Source of the DNA: Bifidobacterium bohemicum DSM 22767
Lineage (GTDB): Bacteria; Actinomycetota; Actinomycetes; Actinomycetales; Bifidobacteriaceae
Assembly: GCF_000741525.1 (NCBI RefSeq)
Contig: NZ_JGYP01000002.1
Span: 62,001 to 126,000 of the forward strand
Direction: 5' to 3'
Length of the DNA: 64,000 bases
Part shown: positions 47,224-57,391 of the stretch, piece after piece
How the letters are laid out: each line of letters opens with the position of its first letter
Numbering within the stretch: position 1 is the stretch's first letter
Notes under the pieces: model-generated
Databases searched by the model: none
Told to the model about the DNA's origin: nothing
Seen by the model: the letters and a program-made list of their open reading frames with translations, nothing else
Program-made: the position numbers and the translations under genes

Positions 47224-48240
47224 TCAGCGCCGCGCAAGCATCCTCATGCCGTAATCAAGGACGATACCATCCAATAGCCCGTGATCGCTGGAAACGAAGG
47301 AGTCAATGATCGGGCCACCCTCAGCCCGTACCTGCTGCGCCACTTTGGCAAGCACTCTGTTCCACACCAAGGCACCGCCGCCAACCACGTCGACACGGCC
47401 TGGATGGATGGTCTTGTACGTCGACCGCTCAGCCCGGCTCATGTGCAGGAATCGGTCATCTACGGCGAAGACCTCATCGAACGCCACCCGTACCCCATCG
47501 ACGCTACGGTGATCATACTGCGTAAGACCAAGCACAAGGGCGGTCATAGTGGTCACCGACCCGGACACTCCGATGATGGTACGAGCGCGCCCTACCGGCA
47601 CATGAGTAAATGCCTGATCAATATGGCGGTCAATATCGACAATCGCATCGTCGATTTGGGCTTGCGTGGGCGGATCGGACAACAAATGCCGTTCGGTCAT
47701 ACGAACCGATCCGATGTCCATCGAAAACGCCGAGTCCACAGACGTGACGGGGGTCGATTCACCATCACCTCCAAGCACCAGTTCGGTCGAGCCGCCTCCA
47801 AGGTCGACAACGATGAACGGTGCGGCCAACGCATTACGAGACACGACACTAGTGGCACCCAGGAAACTTAGCGCAGCCTCCTCCGTGCCCGGTATCACCT
47901 CAGGCCGTACGCCCAGAATGTCCTCCATGCGATCTTCGAATACGTCGCGATTCCGTGCATCACGGGTCGCGGAAGTAGCCACGAACCGTATGCCATCGAC
48001 CGGATGTTCAGACAGAATCCGCGCGAACTCCCGTGCCGCCCCATAAGTCCGATCCAACGCATCCTGTGCGAAACAATGGGTCTTGTCGACATCCTGCCCA
48101 AGCCGCACGACTCGCAAGACACGAGGCACCACATCCTGACAGCGTCCGTCGCGATAGACCTTGGAAAGTTTGAGACGAATCGAGTTCGTGCCGCAATCAA
48201 TACCGGCAACCGTCACCGAATCCCTAACGTCATCCACCAT
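47224..48240 (-). CDS. Exopolyphosphatase / guanosine pentaphosphate phosphatase (Ppx/GppA)
   Basis: Ppx/GppA proteins hydrolyse polyphosphate or pppGpp. The ATG at 48240 gives 338 residues; the ATG four codons earlier is the alternative. The ASKHA fold is clear from AGIDCGTNSIRLKLSK at the N-terminus, FVATSATRDARNRD near 85, the acidic PGTEEAALSFLG near 125, and VDLGGGSTELVLGG near 145. The gene ends the conserved run eno - divIC - DUF501 - ppx on the minus strand. Which substrate is preferred cannot be read. Confidence 0.93.
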   Translation of the reverse strand: MVDDVRDSVTVAGIDCGTNSIRLKLSKVYRDGRCQDVVPRVLRVVRLGQDVDKTHCFAQDALDRTYGAAREFARILSEHPVDGIRFVATSATRDARNRDVFEDRMEDILGVRPEVIPGTEEAALSFLGATSVVSRNALAAPFIVVDLGGGSTELVLGGDGESTPVTSVDSAFSMDIGSVRMTERHLLSDPPTQAQIDDAIVDIDRHIDQAFTHVPVGRARTIIGVSGSVTTMTALVLGLTQYDHRSVDGVRVAFDEVFAVDDRFLHMSRAERSTYKTIHPGRVDVVGGGALVWNRVLAKVAQQVRAEGGPIIDSFVSSDHGLLDGIVLDYGMRMLARR

Positions 48241-48313
48241 ATGCAATACCATCCTTGTATCCCGTCCGGTTCGACCCGTCCACTTAATTATTCCCGACGA
48301 TAACCCGTCACGG

Positions 48314-48937
48314 CTACATTACAGGGGCACACCGGCACACCGATGGGCTGAATTCGATGCCGACACGCTCCAACACCATATCACCTATGGGATTGATACC
48401 TTCGCCCATCACCAGAGCCTGAGCGGTAAGGGCGTGCAGACATTTGACGCGCGTGGGCAGACCGCCGGCGCTGATGCCCGAAATATGTTCCTCGCTGTCA
48501 GACAATCGAACCGCAAGCGCATGACGGAACCCAAGATACCAACGGTGCGCACGCTGATAACCGGCACGAATATCCTCATCGTTCTCGATCAATGCCGTAT
48601 ACTGTTTCATGGAGCCGTCAGCCTCGACATGCGAAACGGCCCTGACGGCTTCAGGACTGGTCAGATAAAAGGTGGTGGGGAACGGGGTTCCATCAGACAG
48701 CTGAGGGCGAGTCACGACCGCCAGCGGGCGTCCACACACGCATCTGGCGCCCACCGCGACCATTCCACGCGGATACCGTCCAAGCTGGATCCGAACGATG
48801 TCGATATCGTCCGAACGCAACGGTTCGGCAAACAATCTGTCCATCATTGTCTGTATTTCGACGTTCATCTCGTCGTCTGGAAGCTTTTCCAACATGCTAG
48901 TCATCATTCCATTTCTCGTCGCGATGGCATCTGACAT
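48314..48937 (-). CDS. DUF501 domain protein
   Basis: The ATG at 48937 is preceded by GGGGATAGT, giving 207 residues. The actinobacterial DUF501 core is clear: ARCVCGRPLAVVTRPQLSDGTPFPTTFYLTSPEAV near 65-100 (split in the protein by short turns), a helix with HRWYLGFRHAL, then SGISAGGLPTRVKCLHAL and a terminal CRC. The conserved cysteines (CVC, Cys in VKCLHAL, CRC) could form a metal site. Function is unknown. It lies between ppx and divIC in the conserved actinobacterial order. Confidence 0.88.
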   Translation of the reverse strand: MSDAIATRNGMMTSMLEKLPDDEMNVEIQTMMDRLFAEPLRSDDIDIVRIQLGRYPRGMVAVGARCVCGRPLAVVTRPQLSDGTPFPTTFYLTSPEAVRAVSHVEADGSMKQYTALIENDEDIRAGYQRAHRWYLGFRHALAVRLSDSEEHISGISAGGLPTRVKCLHALTAQALVMGEGINPIGDMVLERVGIEFSPSVCRCAPVM

Positions 48938-49135
48938 ACTATCCCCCGACATAGTCACCATCACTGCGACATTCGATCCTCACCGATGTCGAACAGTCGC
49001 TGACAGCCGAGCATTGATCGAGCATACCCGAATATTGTGTTCGACTGCATGACGCTCCTGGCCGTCGTGAACCATAGGACATTGAACCTTACCACACAGC
49101 AACGGCTTCACGCCCACCGACATAATGCCGGTTCC

Positions 49136-49750
49136 CTATTGCGGCACGTTGAGGTTCTGCTGGCTTGTCGCTCCGTTGTGAGCATCATTGGCTGCATTGT
49201 CGCCGTTAGTCCGGTCGCTTTCCGTGGTTCCTCCTTTGTGCACACCATTATCGTTCGAGGCTTTCGGCAGCGGATCGTCCGCCTTCTTGAGTCCGTAAGC
49301 CAATTCACTGTACCAAGGTAAAGGCTTTTGGCCTGTATCCGCCATCTTTTTATCATCATCGGTTTTGGGCCGAACGCCGGTTATCGCCTCGGGATGTTCA
49401 ACATGTATGGACTGTTCTCCCGGAAACACGAAGCCGAGTCGTTCCCTGGCTTGAGCGGTGACGTAGGCCTTGTCATTCCAACGGGAAATGTCGTTTTCAA
49501 GATTCTGCTTCTGGACAATCAGCGCAGCCTCCTGACGTTTCAACCCGTTCAGATCGGCCAAATTAAGCGCATAACTGTGGAATGTCGCAATGAGTTGAAT
49601 GGCGCCAAGCGCTATAACGAACAACGCAACGAAAAAAGGCAACGGGCCGGAACCGCGACGTTTGGAATGTTCGTTTCCGTGCCGTTCCGAAGAGACAGTC
49701 GGAGTAGCTTTTTGACGACCATTTCCAGCCCTGCCACGTGATGTACCCAT
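49136..49750 (-). CDS. Septum formation initiator protein (DivIC/FtsB family)
   Basis: DivIC/FtsB proteins are single-pass partners of FtsL and DivIB in the divisome. The ATG at 49750 gives 204 residues; an ATG seven codons earlier is possible, and neither has a strong ribosome site. A basic cytoplasmic stretch (KRRGSGPLP) precedes one membrane segment (FFVALFVIALGAIQLIATF). A coiled coil follows (LNGLKRQEAALIVQKQNLENDI) with the family end motif ARERLGFVFPGE. A Pro/Asn-rich tail of about 90 residues is an actinobacterial-style extension. It lies 183 bases after eno. Confidence 0.9.
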   Translation of the reverse strand: MGTSRGRAGNGRQKATPTVSSERHGNEHSKRRGSGPLPFFVALFVIALGAIQLIATFHSYALNLADLNGLKRQEAALIVQKQNLENDISRWNDKAYVTAQARERLGFVFPGEQSIHVEHPEAITGVRPKTDDDKKMADTGQKPLPWYSELAYGLKKADDPLPKASNDNGVHKGGTTESDRTNGDNAANDAHNGATSQQNLNVPQ

Positions 49751-49831
49751 GGATACGAAATTACCCCGCATATACGACTTGAATCAAAACAACTGACGGC
49801 GCTCGCCACTTTGCGGCGTGCGTTGGCATAC

Positions 49832-49874
49832 AAGTCGGCCTCGACTGCGAACATATCACAGTCGAGGCCGACTT
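49832..49874 (-). terminator. Terminator of eno
   Basis: A perfect 16-bp inverted repeat (AAGTCGGCCTCGACTG with its complement) and an 11-base loop lies 60 bases after the eno stop, before divIC. No T-run follows, so divIC may still receive read-through. Confidence 0.75.
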
Positions 49875-49933
49875 CAGAATCACCATTCTTAAAGTTGCGA
49901 AAACCTCAAGAATTCAGCCAAGTCCTTGCAAGA

Positions 49934-51238
<1,305 letters not shown>

Positions 51239-51312
51239 TTACAGCTTTGTGTTATTACCATGTTCAAGAATAGTAGTTCTCAAGGACGGAAGCCAACAAA
51301 AGATGTTGGTTT

Positions 51313-51330
51313 TATGTTAGCGCTCACATA
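51313..51330 (-). promoter_or_regulatory. LacI-family operator-like palindrome upstream of eno
   Basis: TATGTTAGCGCTCACATA is an 18-bp palindrome with one mismatched pair, centred on AGCGCT, the core typical of LacI-family operators. On the minus strand it lies 84 bases before the eno start. A hairpin CCAACA/TGTTGG and candidate elements TTGGCT and TATTCT (18 bases apart) lie between it and eno. In bifidobacteria LacI-type regulators such as AraQ are known to act on central carbon genes; linking this site to one of them is an inference. Confidence 0.55.
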
Positions 51331-51348
51331 CTATGCTCAAGCTCACCG

Positions 51349-51381
51349 CCGTCGCCAGCGACGGAACTGGCCGTCCGGCCA
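51349..51381 (-). terminator. Hairpins downstream of mfd
   Basis: CCGTCGC-CA-GCGACGG (51349-51364) and TGGCC-GTCC-GGCCA (51368-51381) lie 48-80 bases after the mfd stop on the minus strand. They may end mfd transcription ahead of eno. No T-run is present. Confidence 0.4.
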
Positions 51382-51405
51382 AGACAGACCTGCAGACCAC
51401 AGAAG

Positions 51406-51415
51406 CCCCCCCCCC
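51406..51415. repeat. Homopolymeric C10 tract
   Basis: Ten consecutive C residues lie 14 bases beyond the mfd stop codon. Such a tract is prone to slippage and to sequencing error; it is outside any coding frame. Confidence 0.7.
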
Positions 51416-51428
51416 AGAACAGCACGAC

Positions 51429-54400
51429 CTATCGCGCAGTGACACCGCCTTTCCATGCCAAGTCATCAAGCAGTTGATCGGCCCAAGCCATGATTTCCGA
51501 GTTGGTCATCGGAGTGCCGCCCAAAGTCCCAGCGAATGGTGCGGGTATGAGCAAAGTACGGGTCACCGGTCTGTATTGCATGCCCCGGTAAATGCGTGAC
51601 AGTCGCAACTGCAACGATTCAGGCGGGTCGACCTTCGCCACACGCACGCGGGACCCCTGAGTGACGATTTCGGAGATACCAAGTTCACGGGCCCTGCTCC
51701 GAAGACGTGCCACATCGAAAAGAGTGTCGAACTGTTCGGGCAACGAGCCGTAGCGATCGCTCAACTCCTCGCGCAATTCGGCCAGGTCGCCCTCGGTACG
51801 AGCCCCGGCCAACTTGCGGTAGACTTCGAGACGCAACTTGTCGGAGTCGATATAGTCCACCGGAATGGAAGCTTCAACCGGCAGGTCGATGGTGACAGCG
51901 ACCGCTTGTTTGCGCTCCGGCTCTTTGTACCGTTCGACCGCATCGGAAACCATGCGCACGTAGAGGTCGAAGCCGACCCCCTCGATATGACCGCTTTGCT
52001 CACCCCCGAGCAGGTTGCCCGTACCCCGCAGCTCAAGGTCCTTCATCGCCACATCGAAGCCCGAACCCAAGGCCGTGTTCTGCGCAATGGTGGCAAGCCG
52101 ATCGTGTGAATGTTGGGTCATCGGCTTGGCCGGATCGTACAGAAAATAGGCATAGGCGCGTTCTCGCCCTCGACCCACGCGACCACGTAGCTGGTGCAGT
52201 TGCGACAGTCCGAAACGATCGGCGTGGTCAACGATCAACGTGTTCGCATTCGAGACGTCGAGCCCGGTCTCGATGATCGTGGTGCAGACCAGCACGTCGA
52301 TGTCGCGTCGCCAGAAGTCCTGAATGATCTGGTCGAGCTGCTTTTCGCCCATCTTGCCATGTGCGATGCCCAGCCGGGCTTCAGGGACGAGTTCATGGAT
52401 CGTTGCGGCCACCTTGTCGATGTCGTTGACTCGGTTATGCACATAGAAAACCTGTCCGCCGCGCAGAAGCTCGCGTCGGATCGAAGCGGTGATCTGCTCG
52501 TTCTCGTACGGCCCCACATAGGTCAAAACCGGCAGTCGGTCCTCCGGAGGCGTGGACAGCGTGGACATCTCACGGATACCCGTGACGGCCATCTCAAGGG
52601 TGCGCGGAATCGGGGTCGCGGAAAGGGACAGCACATCGATATTGGTGCGCAGGGCTTTCAGTGTCTCCTTGTGTTCGACGCCGAAACGCTGCTCCTCGTC
52701 GATGATCAACAGTCCCAAATCCTTGAATTTGATTTTGGGGTTCAACAACTTGTGGGTGCCGATGACCACATCGACCTGCCCTGAGGCCAAGCCCGCAAGC
52801 GTCTGATCGATCTCCTTTTTCGACTGAAAACGGCTCATGGCCGCCACCGTGACCGGAAAACCGTCATAACGCTGGGTGAATGTCTCGAAATGCTGCTGCA
52901 CCAACAGCGTGGTCGGAGCGAGCACCGCCACCTGCTTGCCATCCTGCACGGCTTTGAACGCCGCGCGTATCGCAATTTCCGTCTTGCCGAAACCCACGTC
53001 ACCGCAAATAAGCCGGTCCATCGGCACCGGTTTTTCCATATCGGCCTTCACATCGTCGATCGCCGTAAGCTGGTCGGCGGTCTCCTGATACGGGAACGAA
53101 TCCTCAAGTTCCTTCTGCCAAGGCGTGTCGGGGCTGAAGGCAAACCCTCTGGCCTGTTGACGCGCGGAATATAGTTTGACCAGATCGTCCGCGATCTCCC
53201 GCACATGTTTACGGGCGCGGGCCTTGGTCTGCGACCAGTCCGAACCTCCAAGCTTGTTGAGTTTGGGGACTTCGGCGCCGATGTACTTAGAAACCTGATC
53301 GAGCTGGTCAGTGGGGATAAAGAGCTTGTCCGGTGGCGCATTGCGTTTTGGCGGCGCATATTCGATGACCAGATACTCACGTGTCGCCCGGTTGCCGCCC
53401 GCACCGACGGTACGCTGCTGCATTTTCACAAAACGACCGACGCCATGCTGCTCGTGGACGATATAGTCGCCCTCTTTGAGCTCCATGAGGTCGAGGGCCT
53501 TGTGTCGACGACGTGGGGTCTTGACCCGTGTCGCCGCGCTCGTGTGACCGGTAAGGTCACGTTCGGTCAAAACGGCGAGTTTCGAAGCCTCATCGACAAA
53601 ACCATTGACGGCATCAGAACGCACCTGCGTGAATCCCGAGACACCGGTGGCACCGAGGGCCCGTCGCAAACGAGCAAGTGTGGTATCAGAAGCCGCAGTA
53701 AGCACCACGTCGAAGCCTGAGTCAATCAGCCCCTCGACGCCTTTCGATGCACGATCCTCCTGCCCACGATATTCCTGTGGTGCCGTGGCATTGAGGTCCA
53801 CGCGGCCGGGCACGGAACCATCGACACCGAACGAGGTCAGGCGGTAAACCTCGTGATTGGAATATTCAAGTCCCGAAATGGTTTCATCGAAGTCAGCAAA
53901 ACCTGCGGTTTCGAAGCTTATCGGAGCGCCGGCACCGTGACCGCTCGCAGCAACATGCCAGCTGGCGGCAAGAAACTCGTTGGCCGTCTTGGAAAGGTCT
54001 TCGGCGGCGCGACGCAGCTTCTCCGGATCAGACAGCAGAATCACCGCGTCATCAGGCAGCATGGAGGCGACCGGCTCCATGTGGTCGATCAAGGCGGGGA
54101 TAAGCGATTCCATGCCTCCGACCCCTATGCCGTCGGCAATGGATTTGAGCATGTCGTCAGCGTTGGGAATCTGTCCGATCAGCGACTCAGCCCGTGTCCG
54201 CACCTCATCGGTCAGCTGCAGCTCACGGCATGCGGTGGCCCATACCATGTCGATCGGCTCACCATATGTGCGTTGATCGGAAGCGTGGAACTGACGAATG
54301 GAGTCAATTTGGTCACCGAAGAACTCGATGCGCACAGGATGAGGCAACGTAGGTGGAAACACGTCGAGGATGCCGCCGCGCACAGCGAATTCACCACGGT

Positions 54401-55040
54401 TGACAACCAGATCGACGCGGCTGTATGCGTTCTCGACCAGGCAAGCCGAGGCTACATCCAACGCCATCTCATGGCCTGCGACGAAGACCAGCGGCTCGAC
54501 ATCCGCCAGTCCTTCGACCACCGGTTGAATCAGCGAACGCACAGGCATGACCAACACACGAACCGGGCCGAACATGGCGCTACCCTCTTGCGGATGCTTC
54601 AGCCTGCGGAAGACTGCCATGCGGCTTGCGACGGTGTCCGCGCGCGGGGAAAGCCGCTCATGCGGCAATGTTTCCCATGCCTCAAGCTCGGCCACTTCGC
54701 TGGCGGCGCCCGAGTACCACGAACGTATCGAGTTGACGGTCTCCTTGGCTTCACGACTCGAAGAGACGATCATGACCACAGGCGCATATTGTGCCTTGGC
54801 GGCCGCCAACGCCGGGCGAATACCAGCCGGGGCACCAACGATGATTGCCCGATCACCCTTGCCTTCAGGCGGCTGGACATCGCCGGTCATCAGATCACGA
54901 AACGCCTCGTCATCCTCCAACCGTGTCAACAAATCGGACAGGGATCCCACCCGATTTGATTCCGAATTTGCACGAATCCGTGCAGACGCGCCAGAATTCG
55001 CGTCGTCACTGCCCTGCGATGATACTTCCTCACCGACCAT
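51429..55040 (-). CDS. mfd: Transcription-repair coupling factor Mfd
   Basis: Mfd displaces stalled RNA polymerase and recruits UvrA. The 1203-residue protein shows the N-terminal UvrB-like part (about 30-400), the polymerase-interacting CarD-like domain (GDYIVHEQHGVGRFV near 530), and the RecG-like translocase: Walker A CGDVGFGKTEIAIRAAF near 690, DEEQRFG near 810, LSATPIPRTLEMA, and QLHQLRGRVGRGRERAYAYFLY near 1000. The C-terminal TRCF domain follows. AGGAG precedes the ATG, which lies inside the end of pth (11-base overlap), so mfd is translationally coupled to pth. Confidence 0.97.
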   Translation of the reverse strand: MVGEEVSSQGSDDANSGASARIRANSESNRVGSLSDLLTRLEDDEAFRDLMTGDVQPPEGKGDRAIIVGAPAGIRPALAAAKAQYAPVVMIVSSSREAKETVNSIRSWYSGAASEVAELEAWETLPHERLSPRADTVASRMAVFRRLKHPQEGSAMFGPVRVLVMPVRSLIQPVVEGLADVEPLVFVAGHEMALDVASACLVENAYSRVDLVVNRGEFAVRGGILDVFPPTLPHPVRIEFFGDQIDSIRQFHASDQRTYGEPIDMVWATACRELQLTDEVRTRAESLIGQIPNADDMLKSIADGIGVGGMESLIPALIDHMEPVASMLPDDAVILLSDPEKLRRAAEDLSKTANEFLAASWHVAASGHGAGAPISFETAGFADFDETISGLEYSNHEVYRLTSFGVDGSVPGRVDLNATAPQEYRGQEDRASKGVEGLIDSGFDVVLTAASDTTLARLRRALGATGVSGFTQVRSDAVNGFVDEASKLAVLTERDLTGHTSAATRVKTPRRRHKALDLMELKEGDYIVHEQHGVGRFVKMQQRTVGAGGNRATREYLVIEYAPPKRNAPPDKLFIPTDQLDQVSKYIGAEVPKLNKLGGSDWSQTKARARKHVREIADDLVKLYSARQQARGFAFSPDTPWQKELEDSFPYQETADQLTAIDDVKADMEKPVPMDRLICGDVGFGKTEIAIRAAFKAVQDGKQVAVLAPTTLLVQQHFETFTQRYDGFPVTVAAMSRFQSKKEIDQTLAGLASGQVDVVIGTHKLLNPKIKFKDLGLLIIDEEQRFGVEHKETLKALRTNIDVLSLSATPIPRTLEMAVTGIREMSTLSTPPEDRLPVLTYVGPYENEQITASIRRELLRGGQVFYVHNRVNDIDKVAATIHELVPEARLGIAHGKMGEKQLDQIIQDFWRRDIDVLVCTTIIETGLDVSNANTLIVDHADRFGLSQLHQLRGRVGRGRERAYAYFLYDPAKPMTQHSHDRLATIAQNTALGSGFDVAMKDLELRGTGNLLGGEQSGHIEGVGFDLYVRMVSDAVERYKEPERKQAVAVTIDLPVEASIPVDYIDSDKLRLEVYRKLAGARTEGDLAELREELSDRYGSLPEQFDTLFDVARLRSRARELGISEIVTQGSRVRVAKVDPPESLQLRLSRIYRGMQYRPVTRTLLIPAPFAGTLGGTPMTNSEIMAWADQLLDDLAWKGGVTAR

Positions 55041-55629
55041 TAAACCGCTCCTGCGCCTTGTTCAGACCATCGAACATCACCGTCTCCACCGCATCGGCCC
55101 CATCGGCCAGAAAATCGGGCATGGCCTTGCGCTGCGCCGGAGCAAAACCGCCCAGCACCCAATTGACGGTGTTCTCGTGTGCGTGCGCACCGCGCTCGGC
55201 ATGACCCGTCCCCATACGCACTCGGGCATACGCATTGGTTCCGAGCGACTTGTCGATGGAGCGAATACCGTTGTGCCCGCCAGCGGAACCGCCGGCCTTC
55301 ACTTTGATGCGTCGGAAATCGAGATCCATGTCATCGTGGATGACAACGATATGGTCCGGAGCGATATCGTAGTATGCGCTGATGGATGAGACCGCATCGC
55401 CCGAATCGTTCATGTAGGTCAGAGGCTTGGCCAGGAAGAACTTGACGAACCGGCCTTCAAGGTTCATCACGCCTTTGCCGAAATCGGCCAACCCCTTGTG
55501 ATCATGAAAGGCCACCGACCAGCGCTCGGCCAGCGCGTCCGCGACCATGAAACCCATGTTATGCCGTGTGCCTTCATATTTTTTGCCGGGATTGCCCAAT
55601 CCTGCGACCAACCAAAATTCCGATGCCAT
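55030..55629 (-). CDS. pth: Peptidyl-tRNA hydrolase
   Basis: Pth releases peptides from tRNAs that dropped off ribosomes. The ATG at 55629 yields 199 residues starting MASEFWLVAGLGNPGKKYEG, the standard start; the upstream extension to 55737 has no family match. The catalytic histidine is in TRHNMGFMVADAL, and the asparagine and aspartate residues in LTYMNDSGDAV and IHDDMDLDF are present, as is KAGGSAGGHNGIRSI. AAAGGGACTTGGGAG precedes the start. It overlaps mfd at its 3' end. Confidence 0.96.
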   Translation of the reverse strand: MASEFWLVAGLGNPGKKYEGTRHNMGFMVADALAERWSVAFHDHKGLADFGKGVMNLEGRFVKFFLAKPLTYMNDSGDAVSSISAYYDIAPDHIVVIHDDMDLDFRRIKVKAGGSAGGHNGIRSIDKSLGTNAYARVRMGTGHAERGAHAHENTVNWVLGGFAPAQRKAMPDFLADGADAVETVMFDGLNKAQERFNGR

Positions 55630-56101
55630 CTCCCAAGTCCCTTTGTATGCGTCCACGTTCCGTGTCATGCCATGTTGTCGCCGCTTAATCGGAATCTCAG
55701 GCATGCAAAACCCGCCGAACCATGCCGACGGCACCATGATAACGACCGCAACCGACTCGCGGCACGCCCGGCTAGGTTCTCGCCATTCAACAAAGCCCCT
55801 GCGCGGATGGAGACCGCAAAGACCGTGATCGCCTCTTCCGACAACACGACATAACTCGATTCACGACCTTTCCATACCGAAAATCGAGCGAAAGTGTCTG
55901 TGCGGCCGCCACGAACAAGGTCAGAAGTGATTTTTGGCGAAATACCGAAGTTAACTGCTCAGAACCAAATCTGCATGACAAAATACAAGCCTCTCACCAT
56001 ACCCCTTGACATATGGGCGCTATCGAACCTTATCGATATAATGCAATAACAAATTATATTGCAACATTACAACATGCCAGAGGCGTTGTTAAAGGAGAGT
56101 C
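55630..56101. promoter_or_regulatory. Divergent non-coding region between pth and the DsbA-like gene
   Basis: These 472 bases contain no supportable gene. The right-hand part is AT-rich: TTGACA at 56006-56011 and TATAAT at 56037-56042 lie 25 bases apart, too far for one promoter. TATCGA and TCGATA flank a 6-base spacer at 56021-56038, and TGCAATA/TATTGCA forms an inverted repeat at 56042-56063. These may be regulator sites for the DsbA-like gene. Confidence 0.45.
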
Positions 56102-57202
56102 ATGCCACATCCCGCACCCAGGCAGAACAGTATGCACAAAATGAATGTACCCGACCAGAACTTAGATGGCATCACGCCGAACAGCGATCCAATGAACCAA
56201 CCAACCCGTAGGCTTGGCATACGTCGCATAAGCAAAACCGTTCTCGCCACGATATCGATCCTGCTGGTATTCCTGCTGGTGATCGCCGCAAGCGTATACG
56301 TCTGGGGACGGGAGTCAAGCGAACCATTCGCATACCACGCCTTGCAACGTGTCACGGTCAGGCCGTCCAGAGCTTCGACGCAAGGTGGATTACCGGCCGA
56401 AAAAGACGCGAACCACAACCCGAAAGCCCCCACAGTCGAGTTCTTTATCGACTTCGCATGCCCCGATTGCGCCGAACTTGACGAGATTCTGGTACCCACC
56501 CTGCGCACGCTGCAACGAGACCGACAGATTAACGTCCAAGTGCATCCTATCGACTTTTTGGACTCCTCCGAAAACGATCATTATTCAAAACGAACCGCCA
56601 GCGCCGCAATGTACATCGCGGAGCATGAGCCAAATAGACTGTTGGATTTCACAAGTGCAATGCTCGACCAAAAATTCCAGTCAACCCACGCCAACGGCAC
56701 CCATCTGAGCAACTCGGTGATCCAACAGCAGGCGATCAGGGCGGGCGTCAGTCCATCGGTCGCAAAGCACGCCACAGATGGCACCTACGACCTGTATGTC
56801 GCGAAAGCAACCAAATACACAACCAGCCGCAGGGATCTTTTCGTCGACGTTGACGGTCATCGCCGTTTTTCGACACCGACGATAGCCATCAACGGCAAGC
56901 TGTGGCAATATCGACAATTATCCGACATACACGATGTTCCCGATGCGTTGGTGTCAAGCATCGGGCTGACGAAGGAACAGGCGGGGACAACCGCCCTCCC
57001 TTCGATTGGAGCTCACGGATCGGCTTTGCCGATCGGGAACCGGGCATCGGGCTGGAAGACCGGGTTCCGAAAACCGGGTGACTTCCCGACCGAACCGGTT
57101 AGCGCTGATGAATCAGAAGAAGGCAATCACACTGCACCAGACGCGGTTGAGCCTATGAAATCCGATTCGGAATATCAAACAGAAATACATTTCTTAGGAT
57201 AA
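56102..57202 (+). CDS. DsbA-like thioredoxin-fold membrane-anchored protein
   Basis: The 366-residue protein has a cytoplasmic start of about 45 residues, one membrane segment (VLATISILLVFLLVIAASVYVW), and an extracytoplasmic thioredoxin-fold domain (about 105-290). The redox motif is FACPDCAEL, so the active pair is CPDC. The helical insertion (TASAAMYIAEHEPNRLLDF through QQQAIRAGVSPSVA) and the cis-proline region FSTPTIAING fit the DsbA/SERPIN-like group of actinobacteria. A low-complexity tail of about 60 residues follows. AAAGGAGAGTC precedes the ATG. It probably forms or isomerises disulfides in exported proteins. Confidence 0.85.
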   Translation: MPHPAPRQNSMHKMNVPDQNLDGITPNSDPMNQPTRRLGIRRISKTVLATISILLVFLLVIAASVYVWGRESSEPFAYHALQRVTVRPSRASTQGGLPAEKDANHNPKAPTVEFFIDFACPDCAELDEILVPTLRTLQRDRQINVQVHPIDFLDSSENDHYSKRTASAAMYIAEHEPNRLLDFTSAMLDQKFQSTHANGTHLSNSVIQQQAIRAGVSPSVAKHATDGTYDLYVAKATKYTTSRRDLFVDVDGHRRFSTPTIAINGKLWQYRQLSDIHDVPDALVSSIGLTKEQAGTTALPSIGAHGSALPIGNRASGWKTGFRKPGDFPTEPVSADESEEGNHTAPDAVEPMKSDSEYQTEIHFLG

Positions 57203-57223
57203 TGCACAATGCGACAATGAAAG

Positions 57224-57297
57224 TGCGCCCGGCAGGATTCGAACCTGTAACCTGCTGATCCGTAGTCAGCTGCTCTAATCCATTGGGCTACGGGCGC
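57224..57297 (-). tRNA. tRNA-Arg (anticodon ACG)
   Basis: A 74-base cloverleaf on the minus strand: acceptor GCGCCCG/CGGGCGC, D-arm GCCC..(GGATTAGAGC), anticodon stem GCTGA/TCAGC with loop CTACGGA giving ACG, and T-arm around GGTTCGAATCC. CCA is not encoded. It lies between the DsbA-like gene and clpX. Confidence 0.95.
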
Positions 57298-57391
57298 AAC
57301 GTTGTCGTCATTCCGACAACTCAACTAGGATAACTCAAAACCTCGATAAAGCCAACATGGCGTGTCGTCGCATACCGCCATTTTTGACGTG

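Noticed and set aside
53853..54959. 368-codon plus-strand frame opposite mfd
   Set aside because: It lies antisense to an intact mfd, without ribosome site or domain features.
55630..55737. 36-residue N-terminal extension of Pth
   Set aside because: The standard Pth N-terminus MASEFWLVAGLGNPG begins at 55629 with a ribosome site upstream.
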